NCBI GenBank assembly: GCA_947449135.1
Contig: CANFQO010000013.1
Location: 1 to 59,467, forward strand
DNA from: Planctomycetaceae bacterium
Lineage (GTDB): Bacteria; Planctomycetota; Planctomycetia; Pirellulales; UBA1268
DNA length: 59,467 bases
Reading direction: 5' to 3'
The position numbers and the translations under genes are program-made. Shown here piece after piece: positions 18,605 to 29,797 of this stretch. Below the pieces are notes generated by a model. It searched no databases and was not told where the DNA came from. It worked only from the letters and a program-made list of their open reading frames with translations. Every line of letters begins with the position of its first letter. The first letter of the stretch is position 1.

Positions 18605-19513
18605 TCACCGCCGCACGAGCGTCTCGATCAACCCGTCAATCTCCGCGGCAAGTCCGGCATCCAGTGATCGCCGCAGTTCCGTGACACGGATGCCGTGCAA
18701 CACGGTCGTATGATCGCGGCCACCGAAGGCAGAACCGATCGATTGCAGACTCTGTGATGTCAGCCGTCTGGCCAGATACATTGCCAGACCACGGGCGTGC
18801 GACACCTGCCGGCAGCGGGACGGGCCGACAAGATCGGCTGGCAAAAGCCCCTGCTGCCGGGCAGTCGCGCCAATCACGCGGCGGATGGTGATTTCCCGCC
18901 GGTGTCCCGCGGCGTCGGCTTCTCCCTGGCACCTCGTGGTGGCGGCCGGCGGCATCGCTACCACCAAACCTCCCGCGAGCCGTGAAGCCAGCGACGGTTC
19001 CAGGCTTGTGCAGGCGATCGGGTGGATTCTCAACGTCGCGACGAAGGTCGTGCCGGCTGCTGTTGCCGCGTCGAAGAGGTGGGCGAGGACACGCTGGGCA
19101 TCCCAAGCGGAGATCTGTTCGACACCGTCGATGATGATCAGCTGAGACGAGACAAACCGTTCGTGCAGTCTGTCAATCGTCGTCTGCGACAGGGCCGATG
19201 TGAGATCACGACCGAGTGACCGACCGTCCCACATGATCGCAGCCGCTGGCGTCCGGCGATCCGCTGCGGCCCGGCTGTGCTGGACGAACCATTCTGCCAG
19301 CAGCCGGGATTTTCCCGATCCCGCAGGTCCCACAATCACGAGCGGACTGTAGCCAACACCGCCACTGTTCCCCAACCCGGCGGCCACAGTTGCCAGGGCG
19401 TGGTGCACCAATCGGTGCGATACCGGAGGGCGGGCATGGAGTGCCAACTGGGGCAGTTCGTGCGTAGCGACCGCAGACACTGGCAACGTCCCGGTAGGGA
19501 ACGCGGCCTCCAT
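18605..19513 (-). CDS. dnaA: Minimal chromosomal replication initiator DnaA (domains III-IV only)
   Basis: The 302-residue protein has an AAA+ domain with Walker A GPAGSGKS (62-69), a Walker B-like LIIIDG (125-130) and an arginine-finger region ASRLAGGL (R178). A C-terminal DnaA domain IV has AMYLARRL (244-251) and the DNA-binding signature GGRDHTTVLHG (264-274). Only about 60 residues precede Walker A, so domains I and II of ordinary DnaA (about 450 residues) are absent. Walker B reads D-G where the usual pair is D-D. The domain IV signature distinguishes it from Hda, which lacks this domain. It is divergent from dnaN across a 675-bp gap. I cannot tell whether a second, full-length dnaA exists elsewhere. 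Confidence 0.85.
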   Translation of the reverse strand: MEAAFPTGTLPVSAVATHELPQLALHARPPVSHRLVHHALATVAAGLGNSGGVGYSPLVIVGPAGSGKSRLLAEWFVQHSRAAADRRTPAAAIMWDGRSLGRDLTSALSQTTIDRLHERFVSSQLIIIDGVEQISAWDAQRVLAHLFDAATAAGTTFVATLRIHPIACTSLEPSLASRLAGGLVVAMPPAATTRCQGEADAAGHRREITIRRVIGATARQQGLLPADLVGPSRCRQVSHARGLAMYLARRLTSQSLQSIGSAFGGRDHTTVLHGIRVTELRRSLDAGLAAEIDGLIETLVRR

Positions 19514-20188
19514 GCCGACGTACGGAAAAAAACACGATGCGACTCACTGTGTTCGCGACCGTCAGGCTACCTCAACGGGGGTGCTCGAAAAAGGGTCCCC
19601 AAAACCCTCCGCCAAAGCAGGGGACACCGACGCTCCGCCACCACAGGTGACTGTTGGCTCCGTGTTGGTTCGGTCTCGAAAACCACGCCAGTCGTAAACC
19701 AACATTTTCAGAGACAGTCAGCCAGCAGCCGACGGGCATCAGGCCGTCAGCCCACCGACGGTCCGACAGCATTGAGATCTCACGGTTTTGACGCCGGCGC
19801 GACTCTGAACCCAACGTCCACCAACAGGGAAGCGTCAGTTTTTCCACACCCAAGATGCTGGCGGTCACTACCAAAAAACGCTGTTCCGAACGGGGAAAAC
19901 AGGGCGAGCAGGGCGTCACCCTCTGCTCGTACTGCCTGTGTTGGAAACTACATTCGGTTCGCCGTTACTGATTCTCCTCTCTTCTTTCTCCTTCATATCT
20001 ATCCAAAGAGAACAAAGAGAAGAAGCGGACCAAAACCCAACGAAAAACCGACTCCGTAGGGGCATGCCAGTCAGCCCGCTGTCGGGTACACTGGCGGTCT
20101 TCAAACCCATCGTGCCATCGCCATGCCCTGTCCGTCCCGCAGACGGGCCGGGGTCAGCTCCGCCCGAGGAAAGGACTGCCGTTTTTCG
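19514..20188. other. Putative chromosomal replication origin (oriC) between dnaA and dnaN
   Basis: This 675-bp gap lies between divergent dnaA and dnaN and is visibly less GC-rich than its flanks. It holds TTTTCCACA at 19840-19848, one mismatch from the classical DnaA box TTATCCACA. It also holds five TGTTGG-type motifs: plus strand at 19652, 19663 and 19939; minus strand at 19696-19704 and 19818-19826. A pyrimidine-rich then purine-rich stretch at about 19970-20030 is a candidate unwinding element. Genes on both sides are transcribed outward, as expected at an origin. Open frames across the gap have no recognisable domain or codon bias, and I treat them as non-coding. Confidence 0.65.
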
Positions 20189-21313
20189 ATGAAAGTGCGT
20201 CTAAACCGCGAGCCGCTCCTCGCCGCCCTCCAGAGTGCGTCGGCTGTGGTGCCGGCCCGCTCGCCCAAACCTGTGCTCACGAACGTCAAACTCGAGGTAC
20301 ACGGGACATCGGCCGTGCTCTCGGCCACGGATCTCGAGGTGGGCATCCGCATTGACCTGGAGAGTGTCGAGCCGGGGGCGTCCGGTGCTGTGCTGTTGCC
20401 GAGTGGTCGACTGATGGCGATCGTCCGAGAGAGCCAGCCCGGAACAGTCTTCGACATTTCCTCCGATGGCACGGCCGCCGTCGTCAAGGCTCCCCGCAGC
20501 GAGTTCCGCTTGCCTGCTGAGGATCCGCTGGAGTTTCCCTCGGTAGCCACGTTTCCGACCGAGGCCTCTTTCGAACTCTCCCAGCCGCTGGTTCGTGAAT
20601 TGGTCAGGCGCACGGTCTTTTCCACCGACAACGAATCGAGTCGCTACGCGCTGGGTGGTGTGCTTCTGGAACTCAGCACGCAGTCATCACCGGCCAGTGT
20701 GATCGCTGTCGGTACCGACGGCCGCAGGTTGGCCAAGATGGAGGGCCCTGCCACGGCCAAAGATGGCAGCCCATCCGATGCACAGCCGATTGTGCCGGCC
20801 CGTGCGATGCAGCTCATGGAGCGGTGTTTGAGCGACGCCAGCATGCCGGTGCAGATAGCAGTGCGGACCAGTGAGATTCTTGTGAAGACGGGACCGACGA
20901 CGATTTCGGCCCGGCTGGTAGAGGGGCGGTTTCCGCGGTGGCGAGATGTGTTTCCCGATCGCCCAGACGCCTCGCAGGTGAAGATCGTGGCCGGGCCGCT
21001 GCTCGCGGCGGTGCGGCAGGCAGCGATCGTGACCAGCGAGCAGTCGAAGGGAGTCGATTTTTCGTTTGAGCCTGGGCAACTTGTGCTCTCAGGCCGGTCG
21101 GCGGAAAGTGGTGAAAGCCGTATCGAACTCCCCATCGAACATGCCGGACCAGTGGTCAAAATCAAACTCGACCCGCGGTTTTTGAGCGAATTTCTCCGGG
21201 TTCTCGATGGCGCAGCCACCGTTACGCTGGAACTGACCGACGCCCAGAGTGCCTGTGTCTGTCGCACCGACGACGGCTACGGCTACGTGATCATGCCCTT
21301 GGCGGCTGATTGA
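20189..21313 (+). CDS. dnaN: DNA polymerase III sliding clamp (beta subunit)
   Basis: This 374-residue protein is the beta clamp that tethers polymerase III to DNA. The N-terminus MKVRLNREPLLAALQSASAVVPARSPKPVLTNV reads through in typical clamp fashion. It is followed by SATDLEVGIRI, EFRLPAEDPLEFP, VGTDGRRLAKMEG and the C-terminal DDGYGYVIMPL, which matches the usual YVIMPM-type end. The length equals the family norm (about 366-380). The ATG at 20189 is chosen because it starts the clamp fold. The upstream extension in the same frame overlaps the origin gap. The gene opens the plus-strand cluster dnaN, dciA-like, gyrB; recF is missing from its common place. Confidence 0.95.
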   Translation: MKVRLNREPLLAALQSASAVVPARSPKPVLTNVKLEVHGTSAVLSATDLEVGIRIDLESVEPGASGAVLLPSGRLMAIVRESQPGTVFDISSDGTAAVVKAPRSEFRLPAEDPLEFPSVATFPTEASFELSQPLVRELVRRTVFSTDNESSRYALGGVLLELSTQSSPASVIAVGTDGRRLAKMEGPATAKDGSPSDAQPIVPARAMQLMERCLSDASMPVQIAVRTSEILVKTGPTTISARLVEGRFPRWRDVFPDRPDASQVKIVAGPLLAAVRQAAIVTSEQSKGVDFSFEPGQLVLSGRSAESGESRIELPIEHAGPVVKIKLDPRFLSEFLRVLDGAATVTLELTDAQSACVCRTDDGYGYVIMPLAAD

Positions 21314-21360
21314 TGCCGGCAGGTGTATTCATCCTGGTGCGTTCCTGAAATGAGAGAGAT

Positions 21361-24260
<2,900 letters not shown>

Positions 24261-24308
24261 CGTCCCGCGGCAGCGGCATTGGTTGGCTTTCTCGCAACTG
24301 GAGTCGGC

Positions 24309-25556
24309 ATGTCCCTACCACGTTTTTCGTTCGGTGTCGGTGATCGCTTCGCTCATCAGGCAGCCGCCCAACTGGCCGCATTCGAGCGACTTGCAGCGGC
24401 GGGTGTGATCGTCGCCCCTGTCTGGAACAAGTCGAACCGCGAACATACCTTTATCGGCAGTGAGCCGGCGAGCGTGCGAGCGGCCGCTGCGGCCGCGGTG
24501 ACCACTGGCCGCTGGCCCCATCCCTGGTTCGTCGATGCCGACCACATCCGGCTGGAGACGGTCGATCGGTTCGTAGAGACAAGCGACTTCTTTACGATCG
24601 ACGTCGCCGACAGCATCGGCAAGCCGGCCAGCGACGCCGATGTCGCGGCCTTCGTCTCCCGTCACCGGGAACTGGCAGGAACCCTCACCATCCCAGGCTG
24701 CCACGAGCCGATCGAACTCGACGAGCAGAGCCTTGGGGCGATCGCCCGCCACTATCTGCTTGCCTGCCGCGAAGCGGGGGAGATCTACCGTCACATCCAG
24801 GGGAGGCTGGGCAGCAGGCCGTTCGTCACCGAAGTGAGCATGGACGAGACCGACCTTCCCCAGACGCCGCCGCAACTGCTCGTGATCCTCGCCCTGCTTG
24901 CCGACGAACGGATCCCCCTGGAGACGATCGCTCCGAAATTCACCGGTCGGTTCAACAAGGGTGTCGACTATGTGGGCGATCTCGCGAGATTCGAACGCGA
25001 GTTTGCCGATGACATCGCAGTGCTGGCCTTCGCAGCCGACCGCTACGGCCTGCCCCGCTCCCTGAAACTGTCTGTGCATAGTGGCAGCGACAAGTTCTCG
25101 CTCTACCCTGTGATCCGACGTGTGCTTGAGTCCACCGGTGCCGGCGTGCATCTGAAGACTGCCGGAACGACCTGGCTGGAGGAACTGATCGGGCTGGCCG
25201 AGTCTGGCGGTGACGGACTCGTGCTCGCCAAGGAGATCTACGCGTATGCCCTCGACCACGTCGACGAACTCTGCGGGCCGTATGCGACCGTGATCGACAT
25301 AGACCGCGCGAAGCTGCCGTCGGCCACGGAGGTCAACGGCTGGAGTGGGCCCCGGCTGGCCGCGGCGATCCGCCACGTACCGACGAATCCGCAGTTCAAT
25401 GCCAACGTCCGCCAGCTTCTGCACGTGTCGTTCAAGGTGGCCGCGAAGCAGGGGGCTCGGTATACCAATCTGCTGACGGCCAATCGCGAGATCGTGGCCC
25501 GGCAGGTGACCGAGAACATTTTTGACCGCCATTTCCGCCCGCTCTTTCTGGGCTGA
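24309..25556 (+). CDS. UxaE-family (tagaturonate epimerase-like) sugar acid epimerase
   Basis: This 415-residue protein matches the UxaE family, named for the tagaturonate-fructuronate epimerase of Thermotoga maritima. Recognisable parts are APVWNKSNREHTFIG, HPWFVDADHIRLETVDRF, FVTEVSMDETDLPQTPPQLL, APKFTGRFNKGVDYVGD, LSVHSGSDKFSLYP and LHVSFKVAA. It has no signal peptide and should act in the cytosol on a keto-sugar acid or a similar sugar. It is the first gene of a six-gene cluster that otherwise looks like oxidative L-fucose degradation, so its substrate here may not be tagaturonate. The ATG at 24309 begins MSLPRFSFGVGDRF, the family-like N-terminus. Confidence 0.82.
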   Translation: MSLPRFSFGVGDRFAHQAAAQLAAFERLAAAGVIVAPVWNKSNREHTFIGSEPASVRAAAAAAVTTGRWPHPWFVDADHIRLETVDRFVETSDFFTIDVADSIGKPASDADVAAFVSRHRELAGTLTIPGCHEPIELDEQSLGAIARHYLLACREAGEIYRHIQGRLGSRPFVTEVSMDETDLPQTPPQLLVILALLADERIPLETIAPKFTGRFNKGVDYVGDLARFEREFADDIAVLAFAADRYGLPRSLKLSVHSGSDKFSLYPVIRRVLESTGAGVHLKTAGTTWLEELIGLAESGGDGLVLAKEIYAYALDHVDELCGPYATVIDIDRAKLPSATEVNGWSGPRLAAAIRHVPTNPQFNANVRQLLHVSFKVAAKQGARYTNLLTANREIVARQVTENIFDRHFRPLFLG

Positions 25557-25587
25557 GGATTGGTCGTAGGGAATCTGGTCTCCAGCG

Positions 25588-26436
25588 ATGAAATCCGCCA
25601 TCACGATCTGTCTGGTGCCAGAGGCGCGGCAGGGACCCTTCGTGTTCCACACCAACGGCGAGCCGGATAGGCTGGCGGCCGCCTGCCGCGCTGCGGCCGA
25701 ACTGGGCTTTGACGCCGTAGAGATTTTTCCTGAGTCGGCAGCGGCGTTTCCCAGGGCGGAGCTTGCACGGCTGCTGCCGGAACATGGGCTGGTGTTGGCA
25801 GCAGTCGGAACCGGTGCAGGCTGGGTGAAACAAAAACTCCATCTCTGCCATGCCGATGCCGCCGTGCGGGCGGCGGCGCGGGATTTCATTGCAGGCATGA
25901 TCGACGTTGCCGGCGAGTTTGGCGCGCCGGCGATCATCGGATCGATGCAGGGCAGAAGCGAGGGGAACGTCTCGCTGGACGATGCGGTCGGCTTCCTCTC
26001 GGCGGCCCTTCACGAACTTGGGGCCCGCGCTGCCGAGCTGGGGCAGGTGCTGCTCTACGAGCCGCTCAACCGCTACGAAACGAACCTGTTCAATCGCCAG
26101 GGGGACGCCGCGGCATTCCTGGAGTCGGGCGGCATCCGCACGGTGCAATTGCTCTGCGACCTCTTTCACATGAATATCGAGGAGGCGGATGTCGCCGCCG
26201 CCCTCGTCGCCGCCGGGAGCCGGGTGGGGCACGTGCACTGGGCCGACTCCAACCGCCGGGCGATGGGGCTGGGACACGCGAATGCCCAGCCGATCGTTGC
26301 CGCACTTCGTGCGATCGGCTACGAAGGGTTTCTGTCGGCGGAAGTGTTTCCGCTGCCGACCGCGATCGCCGCTGCCCGGCAGACGATGGCGAGCCTCCGC
26401 GGGCAGGCGGCTGCCGCGTGTCCTCTCGGGGAATGA
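25588..26436 (+). CDS. TIM-barrel sugar isomerase/epimerase (xylose-isomerase-like)
   Basis: The 282-residue protein is an AP endonuclease 2/xylose-isomerase-like TIM barrel. Typical metal and catalytic segments are seen: GFDAVEIFPES, APAIIGSMQGR, LLYEPLNRYETN (Glu), LLCDLFHMNIEE (Asp, His), VGHVHWADSNRR (His) and a final GFLSAEVFP (Glu). This arrangement is close to D-tagatose 3-epimerase and L-ribulose 3-epimerase relatives. It probably interconverts a ketose or keto-acid in the sugar pathway of this operon. It follows the UxaE-like gene by 31 bp and precedes fucU by 35 bp. The substrate is not predictable from the sequence alone. Confidence 0.85.
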   Translation: MKSAITICLVPEARQGPFVFHTNGEPDRLAAACRAAAELGFDAVEIFPESAAAFPRAELARLLPEHGLVLAAVGTGAGWVKQKLHLCHADAAVRAAARDFIAGMIDVAGEFGAPAIIGSMQGRSEGNVSLDDAVGFLSAALHELGARAAELGQVLLYEPLNRYETNLFNRQGDAAAFLESGGIRTVQLLCDLFHMNIEEADVAAALVAAGSRVGHVHWADSNRRAMGLGHANAQPIVAALRAIGYEGFLSAEVFPLPTAIAAARQTMASLRGQAAAACPLGE

Positions 26437-26471
26437 CCAGAACAACAGTGCCCTTTCGGTGACCATACAGA

Positions 26472-26927
26472 ATGCTCAACACCACGCTGCTCCACCCGGA
26501 CATTCTCCGGATCCTCGCCCAGGCAGGGCATCACTCGAAGGTGCTGATCGCCGACGGTAACTATCCCGCAGCCAACAAGCGGGGGCCCCGGGCGGAACTC
26601 GTCTCGCTGCAACTCATGCCGGGTGTGCCCACCGTGGCGCAGGTGTTTGAGGCGATCATCGGCACGGTGCAGATCGACGAGGTGCATACGATGGGTGTCG
26701 ACCGCAGCGATTCCTATGCGGCCGCGACGCCGGGTGATCCGCCGGTCTGGGCGGAGTACCGGAGGATCCTCTCTGCGGCGAAAAGCGGCTGCACCCTCGA
26801 GCCGATCGTGAAGTGGGACTTCTACGAGGCGGTCGCCTCGGCTGACCATGTGCTCACGATCCAGACCGCCGACCAGCAGCCGTGGGCCAACCTCTTGCTG
26901 TCCGTCGGCTGCAGAACCTTCCGATGA
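26472..26927 (+). CDS. fucU: RbsD/FucU family sugar mutarotase (L-fucose mutarotase-like)
   Basis: The 151-residue protein is of the RbsD/FucU family, which interconverts sugar anomers. Signatures are LHPDILRILAQAGHHSKVLIADGNYPA with the catalytic His, GVPTVAQVFEAIIGTVQIDEVHTM and a C-terminal VLTIQTADQQPWANLLL. The FucU subgroup (about 140-150 residues) fits better than RbsD. Supplying the right anomer to the aldo/keto reductase encoded 18 bp downstream would make sense for an oxidative fucose route. The neighbours and the family support fucose, but galactose-like sugars remain possible. Confidence 0.85.
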   Translation: MLNTTLLHPDILRILAQAGHHSKVLIADGNYPAANKRGPRAELVSLQLMPGVPTVAQVFEAIIGTVQIDEVHTMGVDRSDSYAAATPGDPPVWAEYRRILSAAKSGCTLEPIVKWDFYEAVASADHVLTIQTADQQPWANLLLSVGCRTFR

Positions 26928-26945
26928 ACCCAGGCAGGTAAACCC

Positions 26946-27878
26946 ATGCAAACCCGCCCGCTTGGCACCACCGGCCTGGAGGTCCCGATCCTGGCCTTCG
27001 GCGCATCGTCGCTGGGTCAGGAATTCCGCTCGATCACGCTCGACGAGGCGCTGGAGAGCGTGCGGGCGGCGCTCGACTGCGGCATGAACCTCATCGATAC
27101 GAGCCCCTTCTATGGGCGTGGGATGAGCGAGGTCCTCCTCGGCGTGGCGCTGCGGAACATACCCCGGCGTGACTATCTCCTGTGCACGAAGCTCGGCCGC
27201 TACGACCTGCCGCACTTCGACTTCTCGGCCCGGCGGGTGGCCGAGAGCGTGGATGTGTCGTTGCACCGGCTCGGCACCGACCACCTCGACATCATCCTCT
27301 GTCACGACATCGAGTTCGTGCCGATGCAACAGATCGTTGACGAGACGCTGCCAGCCCTGCGAAAGATCCAGCAGGCGGGCAAGGTTCGATTTGTCGGCTT
27401 CAGCGGCTATCCCCAGAAAATTTTTCGGTTCATCGCCGACCAGGCCCGCATCGACTGCGTGCTCAACTACAACCAGTACACGCTGCAGAACACCAGGTTT
27501 GCCGACGAGACGATTTCCTATCTCAAGGCCCGGGGGATCGGTGTCATGAGCGCGGGACCGTTCAGCGCTCGGCTCCTCACCGATGCGCCGCTTCCGGGCT
27601 GGCTCAAGGAGCCGGAAGCGGTCAAGGCGGCCGCCAGGCGGGCAGCCCAGCTCTGCCGGAGCCGCGGCACGCCGATTGCAAAGCTCGCCCTGCAGTTTGC
27701 GCTGGCCAATCCTGACATTGCCACCACGGTGGCCGGCAGTGCGAATCCGACCAACATCCGCAACTGGGCGACCTGGGCCGCCGAGCCGATCGACATGGCA
27801 TTGCTCGCCGAGGTGCAGGCGATCTTTGCCCCGGTGAAAAACATCGGGCACATCGAAGGCCTCTCGGAAAACAACTGA
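26946..27878 (+). CDS. Aldo/keto reductase, L-fucose/L-galactose dehydrogenase-like
   Basis: The 310-residue protein is an NAD(P)-dependent aldo/keto reductase with the catalytic tetrad Asp and Tyr in DTSPFYGRGMSE, Lys in LLCTKLGRYD and His in IILCHDIEF. The sequence MQTRPLGTTGLEVPILAFGASSLG opens it in the standard way. The wording DTSPFYGRGMSE and the DFSARRVAESVDVSLHRL stretch resemble plant-type L-galactose dehydrogenase and bacterial L-fucose dehydrogenases. Those enzymes oxidise the sugar to a lactone. The lactonase gene comes next, 32 bp after the stop, which supports that direction of flow. Cytosolic; AGGTAAACCC precedes its ATG. Confidence 0.85.
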   Translation: MQTRPLGTTGLEVPILAFGASSLGQEFRSITLDEALESVRAALDCGMNLIDTSPFYGRGMSEVLLGVALRNIPRRDYLLCTKLGRYDLPHFDFSARRVAESVDVSLHRLGTDHLDIILCHDIEFVPMQQIVDETLPALRKIQQAGKVRFVGFSGYPQKIFRFIADQARIDCVLNYNQYTLQNTRFADETISYLKARGIGVMSAGPFSARLLTDAPLPGWLKEPEAVKAAARRAAQLCRSRGTPIAKLALQFALANPDIATTVAGSANPTNIRNWATWAAEPIDMALLAEVQAIFAPVKNIGHIEGLSENN

Positions 27879-27910
27879 CGCGCAACGCGCGGCCCCTGTT
27901 TGTGAGCCCC

Positions 27911-28762
27911 ATGTACATCGACTCGCATCAGCATTTCTGGAGCTACTCCGCCGCGGACTATCCCTGGATCGGCGGCGGCATGGAGCGGCTGGCCCGCGAT
28001 TACCTGCCGGAAGATCTCGGCCCGGTGGCCGCGGCAGTCGGCATCGGCGGCACCGTCGCCGTCCAGGCCCGACAGACCCTCGAGGAAACCCACTGGCTGC
28101 TCGGCCTGGCGGAGCAGCATCCGCTGATCCGTGGCGTCGTGGGCTGGATCGATCTGCGAAGCCCACGCGTCGCCGAGCAACTCGCTGCCTTCGTGGACCG
28201 AAAACACCTGGTCGGCGTGCGGCATGTGGTGCAGGACGAGCCCGACCCCAGGTTTCTCCTGGGCCCAGAGTTCGTGCGTGGACTGAAATCACTCGAGCCC
28301 TATGGTCTCACGTACGACCTCCTGCTCTATCCGCAACAGCTGCCGGCGGCCGTGGAACTCGCGGCCCAGATTCCCGATCAGCCGTTCGTTCTCGACCATC
28401 TGGCAAAGCCACAGATCGCACGATGGAAATCACCCGGCGACATGGAGCCGTGGCGGCGGGGCGTTGAGTCGCTGGCCAAACAGAAAAACGTCTGCTGCAA
28501 GCTGTCGGGGCTGGTGACGGAGGCGGCCTGGCGACAGTGGAGTCCGGCGGACTTCGCAGCTTGTCTCGACATCGTGCTGACGGCGTTCGGGCCTGAGCGG
28601 CTCATGTTCGGCAGCGACTGGCCAGTCTGCCTGCTCTCCGGCGACTATGCCGAGGTGGCCGGCATCATCCGGGATGTGTCGAGCACGTTGTCGATGACGG
28701 AACAGGCCGCGATCTGGGGCGGCACTGCGGCACGTTTCTACGGCCTCGCGAATAGGGAGTGA
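27911..28762 (+). CDS. Amidohydrolase 2 family, L-fucono-1,5-lactonase-like
   Basis: The 283-residue protein belongs to the COG3618 amidohydrolases, which open sugar lactones such as L-fucono-1,5-lactone. Active-site segments are IDSHQHFWSYS (HxH), FVLDHLAKP (His), CKLSGLVTE and FGSDWPVC (Asp). VGWIDLRSP and the substrate-loop GVRHVVQDEPDPRFL are also typical of the fuconolactonase subgroup. The ATG at 27911 starts MYIDSHQHFW, the family-typical N-terminus; an in-frame GTG at 27902 adds three residues. It lies between the aldo/keto reductase and the alcohol dehydrogenase, matching a lactone intermediate. Confidence 0.87.
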   Translation: MYIDSHQHFWSYSAADYPWIGGGMERLARDYLPEDLGPVAAAVGIGGTVAVQARQTLEETHWLLGLAEQHPLIRGVVGWIDLRSPRVAEQLAAFVDRKHLVGVRHVVQDEPDPRFLLGPEFVRGLKSLEPYGLTYDLLLYPQQLPAAVELAAQIPDQPFVLDHLAKPQIARWKSPGDMEPWRRGVESLAKQKNVCCKLSGLVTEAAWRQWSPADFAACLDIVLTAFGPERLMFGSDWPVCLLSGDYAEVAGIIRDVSSTLSMTEQAAIWGGTAARFYGLANRE

Positions 28763-28765
28763 CAG

Positions 28766-29797
28766 ATGCAGAGCCTGCTGTTGGAGAAGCCACGCGAGTT
28801 CCGATTCGTCGAGATCGCGGAACCGGCGGCACCACTGGCTGGGGAGGCAGTGGTCCGCGTGCATGCGGTCGGTATCTGTGGCACCGACTATGGTGGCTAC
28901 CTCGGCAAGATGCCCTTCTTCAGCTACCCCCGCATTCCCGGGCATGAATTGGGGGTCGAGGTGGTGGCCGTCGGCCCCGGTGTCGTGAACGTGAAGGCGG
29001 GCGATCGCTGCTGCGTCGAGCCCTACATCAACTGTCAGGCCTGTTATTCATGCCGGCGGGGATTGACCAACTGCTGTGAACATCACCAGACGTTGGGCGT
29101 GCACTGCGACGGAGGATTGCGGCCGCTCTTCACGGTGCCAGCGAGAAAACTCCATCCCTCACCGAATCTCTCCCATGCCCAGAACGCGCTCGTGGAGACG
29201 CTCGCCATCGGCTGCCATGCGATCGACCGTGGCCACCCACGCCCGGGCGAGAACGTGTTGATCATCGGTGCCGGGCCGATCGGTCTGTCGGCGCTTGAAT
29301 TCGCCAAGCTCTCCGGGGCCCGTGTGATCGTGATGGACATGATCGAGAGCCGTCTCGCGTTTGTCCGTGACACGATGGGTGTGGCCGACACGCTTGTCGC
29401 CGCGGGCGACGCGTCCGACGAGCAGCAGATCGCGGGGCTCACCGACGGGAGAATGTGCGACCTCGTTGTCGATGCCACCGGCAGCGCCGCCAGCATGGCG
29501 AATGCGCTGAAACTCTGCAGTTTTGGCGGCCGGCTCGTCTACGTTGGCATCACGCAGAGCGACCTTGTGTTTCCACACGCGCCGGTCATGCATCGGCGGG
29601 AGTTGACGATCCTCGCCAGCCGCAACGCGCTGTCCCGCGATTTTGCCAGAATCATTGGGCTGATCGAAGCCGGAACGATTGATACGGGGCCGTGGATCAC
29701 CCACCACGTGCCATTTGCCGACACGATTGCGGCGTTCCCGCGGCTGCTGGAGCCTGCTGGCGGCGTGCTCAAGGCGGTCGTCGAGATGCCGGAGTGA
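28766..29797 (+). CDS. Zinc-dependent alcohol/polyol dehydrogenase (MDR family)
   Basis: The 343-residue medium-chain dehydrogenase has catalytic zinc residues in GICGTDYGGYL and PGHELGVEVV, four structural-zinc cysteines in CQACYSCRRGLTNCC and a Rossmann motif GAGPIGLSALEFAK. Relatives act on sorbitol, threonine, or sugar acids such as 2-keto-3-deoxy-L-fuconate. It starts 3 bp after the lactonase stop, so it is probably translated from the same mRNA. Its likely place is a later oxidation step of the pathway. The end of the gene overlaps the end of the convergent secreted-protein gene by 29 bp. Confidence 0.9.
   Translation: MQSLLLEKPREFRFVEIAEPAAPLAGEAVVRVHAVGICGTDYGGYLGKMPFFSYPRIPGHELGVEVVAVGPGVVNVKAGDRCCVEPYINCQACYSCRRGLTNCCEHHQTLGVHCDGGLRPLFTVPARKLHPSPNLSHAQNALVETLAIGCHAIDRGHPRPGENVLIIGAGPIGLSALEFAKLSGARVIVMDMIESRLAFVRDTMGVADTLVAAGDASDEQQIAGLTDGRMCDLVVDATGSAASMANALKLCSFGGRLVYVGITQSDLVFPHAPVMHRRELTILASRNALSRDFARIIGLIEAGTIDTGPWITHHVPFADTIAAFPRLLEPAGGVLKAVVEMPE

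Noticed and set aside
19277-20059. 260-codon frame crossing dnaA and the origin gap, and the 115-codon minus frame 19572-19919
   Set aside because: No recognisable domain; the first overlaps dnaA and both lie over DnaA-box-like motifs. Treated as non-coding.
24315-28292. Long minus-strand frames (24315-25937 and 26319-28292) opposite the sugar operon
   Set aside because: No domains, no ribosome-binding sites, and they overlap six confident genes on the other strand.
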